Source: Bacteroidales bacterium (GTDB taxonomy: Bacteria; Bacteroidota; Bacteroidia; Bacteroidales; UBA10428). From it: a stretch of DNA of 58,298 nt. Under the pieces are notes generated by a model, which had not been told where the DNA came from, made no database searches, and worked only from the letters and a program-made list of their open reading frames with translations. This document shows positions 11,555 to 19,285 of the stretch, piece after piece. The first letter of the stretch is position 1; every line of letters begins with the position of its first letter. The translations under genes and the position numbers were made by a program. The stretch spans positions 1 to 58,298 of the forward strand of contig JAFGBD010000039.1 in assembly GCA_016933335.1 (NCBI GenBank), in the 5' to 3' direction.

Positions 11555-11875
11555 ATGGAAGAAAAAAAAAATGTAAACCAGATAAACATTGAACTGAAAG
11601 ATGATGTCGCCCAGGGGATTTATTCAAACCTGGCCATCATCACCCATTCGTCATCGGAATTTGTGATTGATTTTGTCAGGATCATGCCGGGCATACCAAA
11701 AGCCGAGGTTAAATCAAGAATCATTCTTACACCCGAACATGCAAAAAGACTGCTATTTGCCCTGAAGGATAACATTGCAAAATATGAATCGGTTCACGGA
11801 CCGATAAAGAAGGCAGAAGGTCCGCAAGGTCCTGTCATTCCGATGAATTTCGGAGGACCTACCGCACAGGCATAA
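11555..11875 (+). CDS. DUF3467 family protein downstream of rpoC
   Basis: A 106-aa protein 12 bases after rpoC. It resembles the small DUF3467 proteins found at this place in Bacteroidota. Visible features are the VNQINIELKDDVAQGIYSNL opening, the SSEFVIDFVRIMPGIPKAEVKSRIIL centre and HAKRLLFALKDNIAKYE. There is no signal peptide or membrane segment. Its function is not known; tight coupling to rpoBC suggests a role linked to transcription, but that is only context. The final residues are Pro/Gly-rich. Confidence 0.85.
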   Translation: MEEKKNVNQINIELKDDVAQGIYSNLAIITHSSSEFVIDFVRIMPGIPKAEVKSRIILTPEHAKRLLFALKDNIAKYESVHGPIKKAEGPQGPVIPMNFGGPTAQA

Positions 11876-11972
11876 GTCTGGGGTGCTGTATTAAAAGGTC
11901 TTCCATATATCTCAGCCTTAATAAGTAAACACTGTTTCCTGAAATACAATACAATTCAAGGAACTGCCCGGC

Positions 11973-13193
11973 TTAATAACCACACATATCTTTTACCAGT
12001 TCTTCGGCCGCTTCTGTGCAATCATCGCCGTCACAATCGTATCTTTTCCCGTTATACAGATAATATGCATTGGTTAAAGAACTATCGGAAAAACATACAA
12101 AAAAAGTTCCATCGCCACAGTAGGCATCAAACTCAACACAGATACCCTCATCTCCGGAATTATCGTTTCCCCCGTTCCCTGAATTACCGGAAGAATTCTG
12201 TGTCAGCTCAAGGGTGTAAAGAACAGTTCCATCTTTGGCTTTTCCCGTAGCTTTAACGATTCCTGCATACGGAGCTAAAAATATTTCCACCGGATATTTG
12301 CCTGATGGTACATATGTGCCATCTCCGTATATATTAACGGTAGATTTCACACAATTGCTGAAGTCACCGGCAGGAACCGAAATGCTGTGATTCTGCGATA
12401 AATCAGCAGAGGTAAGACGGGCAATAGCTCTTGCAATAAGCCATCTTGGAGGATCCATATCCATTTCTCCGATGATGTTCAAATCTGCATTTTCATTATC
12501 AATGACAAGCTGTAAATGAATGCTGTGAAAAGATGTTGAATAAAAATAAAATTTTTGTCCTGTATTGCTTAATGATACATCCCAGGTTGTTGAATTGGAT
12601 GTTGTTTCAACCACATCGTTAACAAGTATTTCAAAATTGATCTGCCCTTTACTCCAGGATCCCATTCCATGGGTCAGGCTTGTGCCAAGCAGTCCGTCAG
12701 GGTATTCAAACCAGGGACTGTAAGGAACCTCGCAATTGGCGGGAAAATTGACACTGTAAGTCCATTTGGTTCCTTTTTCTATCGGAAAATAATCGCTTAA
12801 TTCAAAAGATGGTTCAGTAACCTCAATCATGAAATTCTTATTGTCTTTTCCGCCTTTCCCGTCACTAACCTGAATTGCTGCAGTAAAATCCCCTTTAACA
12901 TCATTATCTGGATCAAGAACCAGAGTTGCAGTTGCCGTATCGCCTGTTTGAGAGGAATTTGTAATGGTTAGAAAACCCGGATTTGTCGAGATACTGAAAG
13001 ACAGTGAATCGCCATCCGGATCAGTTGCAGATAACTGAACATTTTTTGCGTAACCTGCTGAGACTGTTTGATTACTGATATCAGATAATAACGGCGCCTT
13101 ATTCCCTGATTCTGAATTTCCGTTATCATCCTTCTCACATGAGTAGAATAGAAGAAAAAAGATACAAAGGTTTAATAGAATTCTGGTTTCCAT
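11973..13193 (-). CDS. Putative lipoprotein with Ig/cadherin-like domain and cysteine-rich C-terminus
   Basis: A 406-aa secreted lipoprotein of unknown function. The N-terminal signal ends in the lipobox LFYSC, with Cys19 the predicted lipidated residue. Residues about 33-128 look like a putative Ig or cadherin-like domain (LSDISNQTVSAG, ATDPDGDSLSFSIS and ISDGKGG-type turns). A middle region (FPIEKGTKWTYSVN) resembles domains in other Bacteroidota surface proteins. The last 55 residues contain six cysteines (CVEFDAYCGDGTFFVCFSD, then YDCDGDDC and DMCGY). It converges on the DUF3467 gene and has no operon partner. The 356-base upstream gap gives room for its own promoter. Confidence 0.75.
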   Translation of the reverse strand: METRILLNLCIFFLLFYSCEKDDNGNSESGNKAPLLSDISNQTVSAGYAKNVQLSATDPDGDSLSFSISTNPGFLTITNSSQTGDTATATLVLDPDNDVKGDFTAAIQVSDGKGGKDNKNFMIEVTEPSFELSDYFPIEKGTKWTYSVNFPANCEVPYSPWFEYPDGLLGTSLTHGMGSWSKGQINFEILVNDVVETTSNSTTWDVSLSNTGQKFYFYSTSFHSIHLQLVIDNENADLNIIGEMDMDPPRWLIARAIARLTSADLSQNHSISVPAGDFSNCVKSTVNIYGDGTYVPSGKYPVEIFLAPYAGIVKATGKAKDGTVLYTLELTQNSSGNSGNGGNDNSGDEGICVEFDAYCGDGTFFVCFSDSSLTNAYYLYNGKRYDCDGDDCTEAAEELVKDMCGY

Positions 13194-13549
13194 TTTGTAG
13201 GGTTTTAATTAGCAAACATCGCAACTTAATAACAACTAAGTAAACGTTTTTTTATTCCTTTCCTTTACCTGCAATAGCATCAATTTACCGGTCTTACGGA
13301 TAGCGGACCATAAATGTAAAAAATGAATGTTAAAAAACCAAAAGAATATCACTTTTATTGTCTGGTAATGACTAATTTATCTCGTAGTTGATAACAATAT
13401 TATTATTAAAACCAATCAGTTTAAACAATAATTGATGATATATTTTATTTCACCATTTTTTCAGGATGTTATCCTGATAACAACTTACAAACAGATACTA
13501 TTGTCCGGACAAAAAATTTTTGGATGAACTGAAGCCGTCCTGGTATTAT
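13194..13549. other. 356-base AT-rich intergenic region with nested palindromes
   Basis: No gene is supported here. The region should hold the promoter of the lipoprotein gene (leftward), but no clean TAnnTTTG element was found. Three palindromes are visible near the right side: TCAGGAT/ATCCTGA (13461-13477), GTTATC/GATAAC overlapping it (13468-13481), and the perfect TTGTCCGGACAA (13501-13512). None is followed by a T-run on either strand. Confidence 0.6.
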
Positions 13550-14896
13550 CTACCTGTTCAAAATACAGATTCCGGCATGATATTTTTTTATACCCAGAAC
13601 ACCGGTGATGATATAGCAGCCTTCCGTCAAACCAGGTTTATAAGTGTATTTATGCTGCCCCGGTGGCAAGTTGACTGTATTAAGAAGTTCGGCAACAACT
13701 CTTCCTGACAGATCGGTAATGAATAAAGAAGCTTTGGTGTGACTCTTTGTTTCCAGAATGACATATAATGTTTCTTTTACTGGATTTGGAAAAGTCTTTA
13801 ATTCCGTTGCCGCTGAATTTATATCTTTTGTTGGTGTTGAAAAATTCAGAATAGCCGGTACAACATGACTGTTGACCAGGAATCTTGCATCTTCCCTGTG
13901 CCTGTCGATTTTACAAGTAATGGCAACAACAAGATCAAGCTCAGGTACCACATAAATAAACTGTCCGCCGTATCCGCCTGCAAAAAAGGCATTATAACCA
14001 TTGTTTTCTGTAATCCACCAGTTATACCCGTATTTCTCATGATGGGGCCCGCCGCCGTCAGTATGAGCAATGGTTGATGTTAAAACATATCCCGGATCGA
14101 CAATGGTGTCTCCGTTCCATATACCATGATTGAGATAAAGGTATCCGATTTTAAGCATGTCAACGGGTTCAAAATATGAACGAAATCCTCCATAGGTATA
14201 ACCAAGACCGTCTGTCAGCCATGAAAAATTTGTAATGCCCAGTTTCTGAAAGAGTTCGGTAGTGGCAAAATCTCTGGCATTTTTACCTGTGGTTTTGCTG
14301 ATGATACCGGATAAGACCTGTGAAGCGGAGGTGGCATAATTAAATTGTGTCCCCGGATCAGCAACAAACTCGCTGCTTAAAAAGGTACTGATCATGTCCT
14401 CTGTCTGCCAGTTACCATCATCATCCATGGCAAGTCCGGATGTAAATGAAAGCATGTGTTCTATTGTAAGGAGATCAAACCTGGGATCGATATTCACATT
14501 GCTGTATTCCGGGAAGAAATCCTTTATCTTTTGATCCAGATGATCAATATATTGCTGCTTTAATAAGATGCCGATCAAAATGCTGGTGATGCTTTTTGTT
14601 GCTGAACAGAGGATGTGAATATCATTCCTGTCATAACCGGAATCGAAATAATTTTCATAAACCAGGTAACCGTTCTTAACGATTAAAAATGCGTCCACAT
14701 AAGGCATAGATGATGAGATGATTTGCTCCATATCTTCCAGAGAAGATGCATTTATTCCGGCCTCCTCAGGTGACTTGTTCTGCCACCCTTGTGTCGGCCA
14801 GTAATCCCTTGTCTGCGAATATCCGGCTGCACTGACGCATATTAAAATAAATATGGAAAAATGACGAAAGACTGATTTCACAAATACAACTGCCAT
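13550..14896 (-). CDS. Secreted serine hydrolase (beta-lactamase class C-like) with T9SS sorting domain
   Basis: About 448 aa. After a signal peptide ending near AAGYSQ there is a class C beta-lactamase/esterase-type domain. The SxxK nucleophile motif is SATK (Ser98, Lys101 counted from the ATG at 14896), the second motif is Tyr-Ala-Thr in FNYATSASQVLSG, and a GGYGGQ turn takes the place of KTG. This pattern fits the 6-aminohexanoate hydrolase/esterase branch rather than a true beta-lactamase. The last 80 residues are a type A T9SS sorting domain (FPNPVKETLYV, then LFITDLSGRVV). The frame is open to a TTG at 14905, but ATG at 14896 was preferred. The substrate cannot be read from sequence. 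Confidence 0.85.
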   Translation of the reverse strand: MAVVFVKSVFRHFSIFILICVSAAGYSQTRDYWPTQGWQNKSPEEAGINASSLEDMEQIISSSMPYVDAFLIVKNGYLVYENYFDSGYDRNDIHILCSATKSITSILIGILLKQQYIDHLDQKIKDFFPEYSNVNIDPRFDLLTIEHMLSFTSGLAMDDDGNWQTEDMISTFLSSEFVADPGTQFNYATSASQVLSGIISKTTGKNARDFATTELFQKLGITNFSWLTDGLGYTYGGFRSYFEPVDMLKIGYLYLNHGIWNGDTIVDPGYVLTSTIAHTDGGGPHHEKYGYNWWITENNGYNAFFAGGYGGQFIYVVPELDLVVAITCKIDRHREDARFLVNSHVVPAILNFSTPTKDINSAATELKTFPNPVKETLYVILETKSHTKASLFITDLSGRVVAELLNTVNLPPGQHKYTYKPGLTEGCYIITGVLGIKKYHAGICILNR

Positions 14897-14902
14897 CTGA
14901 TT

Positions 14903-14910
14903 CAAAGATA
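14903..14910 (-). promoter_or_regulatory. Possible -7 promoter element of the serine hydrolase gene
   Basis: The minus strand reads TATCTTTG, a match to the Bacteroidota -7 consensus TAnnTTTG, only 6 bases before the ATG at 14896. A TTG lies 23 nt further upstream, which is at the wide end of the usual spacing. If real, the transcript would be leaderless or nearly so. The match could be chance. Confidence 0.3.
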
Positions 14911-15058
14911 TGATTTTGTTTAGAAAGACATTACAATATCAATATATAACTATATCGGCTGTTTTGTATCACAGAACGGATAACCATGAGTTTCTTGCTG
15001 GTACAGGATCAATTACTGATTTGATTCTTATAAGATTGAGTTCAGGTAAAAAAACCGT

Positions 15059-15538
15059 TCAGTGATATTCCTGTATGTCCTGGTGTTTTAATGCCTCATG
15101 ATAAATGAAACCTTTGGCAATAAAACCCGGTCCTATTCCGCTCCCTCTGACAACCAGCAGTTTGCTGCCTGTTCTGAGGTTCATTATCGCAATAAATTCA
15201 TCTGAAAGACGAAAATATTTTTCTTTATCCAGGCAGGTCCATGTTACTATCCGCTCTCCTGATTTTCTTATTTCAAGCATGTCTGAGGAAAATGAATCTG
15301 ATTCTTTATGATATCCTGCCAGGCCTGTGATTACCCTGCCCAGTTTTGATCTGACAAGTGAACAGGGTGTAAAGATACCAAATCCGCCTGAGGTTTTGCT
15401 TCCGGATATAATGATCAGTTTTTCAGCTTGAATCAGGTGATATTCATGGTATGCTTCATCCGGGATACGGACCTTTAAGTCAGGATTTATGATTGTCCAC
15501 CCGAAAACATATTTTCCCCCTTTTACCAATTGTGGCAT
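15059..15538 (-). CDS. Hypothetical protein with AbrB-like C-terminal part
   Basis: A 159-aa soluble protein, not confidently recognised. It starts MPQLVKGGKYVFGW and ends in a region (about residues 105-150) that reads like a swapped-hairpin AbrB domain: RLSDEFIAIMNLRTGSKLLV followed by VRGSGIGPGFIAKG. There is no signal peptide or membrane helix. The gene lies 129 bases after the stop of the acyltransferase-like gene on the same strand, so the two may share a transcript. A DNA-binding or regulatory role is possible from the AbrB resemblance, but the fit is by eye only. Confidence 0.6.
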   Translation of the reverse strand: MPQLVKGGKYVFGWTIINPDLKVRIPDEAYHEYHLIQAEKLIIISGSKTSGGFGIFTPCSLVRSKLGRVITGLAGYHKESDSFSSDMLEIRKSGERIVTWTCLDKEKYFRLSDEFIAIMNLRTGSKLLVVRGSGIGPGFIAKGFIYHEALKHQDIQEYH

Positions 15539-15667
15539 TTTCTTATGTATTTATTCAGTCTTTATGACTGTTTTGTAAATTTATGCAGTTATCCGGTCAT
15601 AATTGTTACTGATATATAACCGCTGATGCACCGGAAGATTTTATTCATGAACTTGCATGGCTTATCT

Positions 15668-16468
15668 TCATTTTTTCATTCCGTTTCCCGTCTCCTGTTT
15701 CAGAATAACGCCACTTTTGATCATACCGGTGAATTGTTTCATAAACCTTGCTGCCGGTGCGCCGTCAACAATATTATGGTCGAATGAACCTGTCAGACAG
15801 AGATGTTCCCTTGACACAAATTTTCCATCAATCTCAACCGTTTTCTCGCTGATGCCTCCGACTGTAATTAAGACAGTGGTGGTGCCATGGGGAATAAACC
15901 AGGCAGCATCCTTACTGAACATACCAACTGCTGTAACACATATTTTTCCGTAACGTTTTGCCATACGGATGTTCTTTTCCGCAATCCTCACAAATGTGCG
16001 AAGAAGGAAACCCGGAATGAATCTTACCCATGTCGTGCCGGAAAGGTTTCCCAATTTGTTGCCTTCGTTTTTCCGGGCATCCCTAATTTCATCCTGGATT
16101 TGCAGAATAGTCTTTTCCCGGGCTTTCATAATTCCGATTGGTTCCGGCACTTTCTCGTCAGCCAGTTCGCGTTCTATCAGAACACTGATGGTAATATCAT
16201 CCATAATGATAAGCTTTTTTCTCTTTATAAAGGAATTCAGCTCAGGATGATCCTGAATGACCCTGGCCAGGCATCTTACAATATAGGCTGTTAATGAGAT
16301 TTTTTCTCCTGTTTTTTCATAATGCTCTTTGATCAGGCGACGGGGTATGGATATATCGGTTTCCGAGATACAATGGATCGTGTTTTTCTCCTTTGTGACA
16401 GATGCGGATGCAGCCACCATCAGCCGATTGAAGCTAAGTGTTTTTGAATGGTATCCTTTTTTTTTCAC
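15668..16468 (-). CDS. Stand-alone 2-oxoacid dehydrogenase acyltransferase (E2) catalytic domain
   Basis: A 266-aa protein corresponding to the catalytic trimer-forming domain of E2 enzymes (chloramphenicol acetyltransferase-like fold) with no lipoyl or E3-binding domain. The C-terminal active-site motif is FDHNIVDGAPAARF, retaining the catalytic His and Asp of DHRxxDG but with Asn for the usual Arg. The start codon is GTG at 16468, since a stop lies 12 bases upstream. Without a lipoyl arm it is unlikely to be part of a classic complex; it could be a CoA-dependent acyltransferase. The genuine E2 of this window lies at 50967-52328. Confidence 0.8.
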   Translation of the reverse strand: MKKKGYHSKTLSFNRLMVAASASVTKEKNTIHCISETDISIPRRLIKEHYEKTGEKISLTAYIVRCLARVIQDHPELNSFIKRKKLIIMDDITISVLIERELADEKVPEPIGIMKAREKTILQIQDEIRDARKNEGNKLGNLSGTTWVRFIPGFLLRTFVRIAEKNIRMAKRYGKICVTAVGMFSKDAAWFIPHGTTTVLITVGGISEKTVEIDGKFVSREHLCLTGSFDHNIVDGAPAARFMKQFTGMIKSGVILKQETGNGMKK

Positions 16469-16540
16469 CTTATCCGTCTTTTATAACCAAATGATACGAA
16501 TAGCCAGCCTATAAAAATATGGATTTTCGGAAAGTAAATC

Positions 16541-16744
16541 AAAACTCCGTTTTTAATTATGAATGAATTTATTGAAATATTTACCATTACCGGTGAAAAG
16601 GTATTGCAGCAGGAATGTGCACAGTTCAGTAACAATGCCAGACTATACATTGATACCGGTAATTTGCAGAAGGGTATCTATGTATTCAGGGTAAATACAA
16701 TCACAGGAAATTTCATGAAGAAAATTGTGATATCGGGATCATAA
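16541..16744 (+). pseudogene. Orphan fragment of a T9SS C-terminal sorting domain
   Basis: The frame reads IEIFTITGEKVLQQ, then LYIDTGNLQKGIYVFRVNT and FMKKIVISGS, which is the second half of a type A T9SS sorting domain. An in-frame ATG at 16559 gives 61 aa, but there is no signal peptide, no cargo domain and no PNP motif, and a stop lies at 16535-16537. It is most simply the 3' remnant of a deleted secreted-protein gene. The rest of the 16469-16812 gap holds nothing else recognisable. Confidence 0.7.
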
Positions 16745-16812
16745 CAGAGTCCGTTGTAACAAGGGGAATGTAATGCCAGGAATGCAAGGATAACCAGGAA
16801 GTGATGCCGTCT

Positions 16813-17376
16813 TTATTGTTTTAAATATTTAAAAATATTCCACATAGGTACTCTTTTCATATATTCTGTATAGGTATCTCCAAATTTTCTTATGTTGTAT
16901 TTGCTTTCTTTTATTGCTGCCATCCGGAAAAAGAACAGTGAAATCAAGCCCAGAATCAGGGCCGGCAAAGACTGAAAAACCAGGATTAAAGCAACAGACC
17001 ATATTGCCAGACCCAGTGTCATCGGCTGACGAACATAATGATATACCCCGCTGTCAATAAAAGTAGTGGTAGCCGTAAAATCAGCGCCCTTTGGTTTGCC
17101 CTTATGCTTCAATGCAATCAGGGATCCGGCAACCAGAAAGGCTGAAGGGACATAAAGAATCCATCCGGCAACCGCTAACCATGGAATATCAATATGCTTC
17201 CAGGCTTCATTTCTGCCAATGGTCAGTTCAAGTGTCAGCAGACTCAAAAAAATACCTAAACCGGTATGAATATAAAATTCACTGACTATTTGTTCCTTAA
17301 GGGAGTGAACGATACATATTCCGTTAAGTATCCAGATAATTGCGCAGATAATGATGCATAAATAAGTACTTGTCAT
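16813..17376 (-). CDS. Isoprenylcysteine/phospholipid methyltransferase-family membrane protein
   Basis: A 187-aa protein with about five hydrophobic segments and the C-terminal signature of the ICMT/PEMT family: SGVYHYVRQPMTLG (about residues 110-123), then an acidic residue in AAIKESKYN and FGDTYTEYMKRVPMW. Such proteins use S-adenosylmethionine to methylate lipid-soluble or membrane substrates; the substrate is not known here. The minus strand has GAGGAG 8 bases before the ATG, an unusually good ribosome binding site for this phylum. It follows a paralogous gene on the same strand, 131 bases apart. Confidence 0.8.
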   Translation of the reverse strand: MTSTYLCIIICAIIWILNGICIVHSLKEQIVSEFYIHTGLGIFLSLLTLELTIGRNEAWKHIDIPWLAVAGWILYVPSAFLVAGSLIALKHKGKPKGADFTATTTFIDSGVYHYVRQPMTLGLAIWSVALILVFQSLPALILGLISLFFFRMAAIKESKYNIRKFGDTYTEYMKRVPMWNIFKYLKQ

Positions 17377-17507
17377 TTTATGATCTCCTCATTCATTTAT
17401 AATTACAAAATGTTGTTAATTCTGTCTGTCAAAAAGGTTTTCTGCTGATCAATAAATATTGACTTTATTAACTTCTTTAAAATCGAAATTTTTGCATGAA
17501 TTTCCTT

Positions 17508-18092
17508 TTAACTTAAATCTTTCATGCATTTGAAGAAACCAAACCATCTTGGCACGGAATTCATGTATTTCAGGTATGCTTCTCCGTATTTTTCAAGACA
17601 GAATTTTTCTTCAACAAGTGCTTCCCGGTGAAAACAATATACCATCACCACACACAGAATCAGGAAAATCCATGAGGCAGAAGAGATCCCGGCTCCAAAG
17701 CATATGAAGAAAGTGGCGAGATACATAGGATGTCTGGAGAATCTGTAGACGCCTTTTGAAATTATCCGGTCTGAAGGTGTCTTCATGAAATGATAAGTGG
17801 ACTGGATTAATATTATCAGACCGACCAGAAACATTATAAAACCGGCATAAAACCATATCGAACCTGTCTTCAGTGGCAGGAATACGGAACAGATAAGCGC
17901 TAATAACCAGACAGCATTAGCGACAACTGCAGTATATCTGTCACGCCTGCTTCGTTTGATATCTTCCGGTACATGACTTCTTCTTCTGACCTTTTCACCT
18001 GCAAACATGATGATGATCATTTGTATGATGAAAACACTCATATAGATCCAGGCGTTCCACACGCCTGGTTTTAATTCCGGTATCAGGTCCAT
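17508..18092 (-). CDS. Second isoprenylcysteine/phospholipid methyltransferase-family membrane protein
   Basis: A 194-aa relative of the next gene downstream. It has an N-terminal hydrophobic helix, a basic stretch (KVRRRSHVPEDIKRSRRDR), three further membrane segments and the family C-terminus: KGVYRFSRHPMYLATF, EEKFCLEKYGEAYLKYM and NSVPRWFGFF. The RHPMY motif fits S-adenosylmethionine binding in this family better than the RQPMT of its neighbour. The two genes probably arose by duplication or work as a pair. Substrate unknown. Confidence 0.8.
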   Translation of the reverse strand: MDLIPELKPGVWNAWIYMSVFIIQMIIIMFAGEKVRRRSHVPEDIKRSRRDRYTAVVANAVWLLALICSVFLPLKTGSIWFYAGFIMFLVGLIILIQSTYHFMKTPSDRIISKGVYRFSRHPMYLATFFICFGAGISSASWIFLILCVVMVYCFHREALVEEKFCLEKYGEAYLKYMNSVPRWFGFFKCMKDLS

Positions 18093-18320
18093 GATAAAGT
18101 TCCTGTGATGATTCTGGTTTCGAAGTTAATGAATTGCATCATAACATAATAAAATCTGACAGCAAAATCTCCGGCTGGTTTTTCATGGTTTTTAATGCCT
18201 GTTTAAAAAACGGTGCACAGGAAATATGATACAACTATGACGGATATTTATGCATGCCATTAACACAGGCAAACAACAAGTCCTGATTTTAATTATTGTT
18301 ACTAAAAGTTTTTATTCAAC

Positions 18321-18350
18321 TTGTTCATTAGGTATTTTATTATATATTTG
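18321..18350 (+). promoter_or_regulatory. Bacteroidota-type promoter of the etf operon
   Basis: TTG at 18321-18323 and TATATTTG at 18343-18350 (consensus TAnnTTTG) are separated by 19 nt, the preferred spacing for the primary sigma factor of this phylum. Transcription would begin near 18356, giving a leader of about 118 nt before etfB. Confidence 0.7.
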
Positions 18351-18364
18351 TGCCTTTGATTTTT

Positions 18365-18434
18365 AACCTGCATATGGTCTGTCTGTTTCTGGATTTTCCG
18401 ATTTTACAGAGGATGCAGGTTTGAAATGATCGGA
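18365..18434 (+). ncRNA. Candidate structured 5' leader of the etf operon
   Basis: AACCTGCAT (18365-18373) pairs perfectly with ATGCAGGTT (18413-18421). Inside it TCTGT (18378-18382) pairs with ACAGA (18406-18410). The loop contains TCCGAT (18397-18402), which is complementary to ATCGGA (18429-18434) just 3' of the outer stem and could form a pseudoknot. It starts a few bases after the predicted transcription start and ends 40 bases before the etfB ATG. It matches no riboswitch class I recognise. The outer stem is unlikely by chance; the pseudoknot is weaker. Confidence 0.45.
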
Positions 18435-18474
18435 TGCTAAAATCAAATAATAATCATTAAACAGTTTTATCCAG

Positions 18475-19224
18475 ATGAAAATTCTGATATGTTTAAGCAA
18501 TGTTCCTGACACCACAACCAAAATCAAGCTGGTTGATAACAATAAAAGTTTTGATAAAACAGGTGTTCAATGGATCATTAATCCATGGGATGAGCTGGCT
18601 TTGACCCGTGCACTCGAGCTGAAAGACGATCCGGATGCTGCTGTTGACAAGGTAACAGTAATCACTGTCGGAGGCAAAGATGCCGAACCGACTATCAGGA
18701 AAGCATTGGCAATCGGGGCCGATGACGCGATCAGGGTTGACGCCGAACCCAGGGATGCATTTTATATCGCTGCTCAAATTGCAGAAGCGGTCAGAAAAGA
18801 GATGTATGATATCATTGTCTGCGGAATTGAATCAAGTGATTATAACGGATCAACGGTTGGAGGGATGCTGGCGGAAATACTTGAGATCCCTTCTGTTTCA
18901 GCTGTATCCGCAATGAATGTCAGAGGATCTGAAATTTCGATGAACAGGGATATTGACGGCGGAAAGGAAAATGTGACTGTACCGGTTCCGTTTGTGGCAA
19001 TAGTGCAAAAAGGAATTGCCATTGAACCGCGGATAGCATCGATGCGAGGAATCATGACAGCAAAAACCAAACCCTTGAATGTAGTACCGGCAGTACAGGA
19101 AGAAAGCAGAACGGAATATGCCGGCTTTGAACTGCCTGCCCCCAAAGCAGCGTGTAAAATGATCAGTCCGGATAATGTCAGGGAACTGGTTGACTTGCTG
19201 AAGAACGAAGCAAAAGTGATTTAG
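18475..19224 (+). CDS. etfB: Electron transfer flavoprotein subunit beta
   Basis: A 249-aa EtfB, the smaller ETF subunit that binds AMP and docks acyl-CoA dehydrogenases. The N-terminus MKILICLSNVPDTTTKI, the NPWDELALTRALELK segment and the AIEPRIASMRGIMTAK stretch are typical. It is the first gene of a five-gene operon (etfB, etfA, two Fe-S proteins, acyl-CoA dehydrogenase), 61 bases before etfA. Confidence 0.95.
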   Translation: MKILICLSNVPDTTTKIKLVDNNKSFDKTGVQWIINPWDELALTRALELKDDPDAAVDKVTVITVGGKDAEPTIRKALAIGADDAIRVDAEPRDAFYIAAQIAEAVRKEMYDIIVCGIESSDYNGSTVGGMLAEILEIPSVSAVSAMNVRGSEISMNRDIDGGKENVTVPVPFVAIVQKGIAIEPRIASMRGIMTAKTKPLNVVPAVQEESRTEYAGFELPAPKAACKMISPDNVRELVDLLKNEAKVI

Positions 19225-19285
19225 GCTTTCAGGAATAATCCTGACTTATAATGAATCGTAAACTAAAAAATAAATAACAACAGAT

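Larger units (their letters stand above)
18093..18474. other. Divergent intergenic region with etf promoter and leader
   Basis: A 382-base gap between the leftward methyltransferase gene and rightward etfB. The left 200 bases show no gene. The right part contains the predicted etfB promoter and a structured leader, listed separately. No clear promoter for the leftward gene was found. Confidence 0.6.

Noticed and set aside
13520..13708. 62-aa frame on the plus strand
   Set aside because: It overlaps the antisense strand of the serine hydrolase C-terminus and has no family features.
13550..14896. True beta-lactamase (antibiotic resistance) for the serine hydrolase
   Set aside because: No KTG box and no Tyr-x-Asn; the pattern and T9SS export point to an esterase-like hydrolase.
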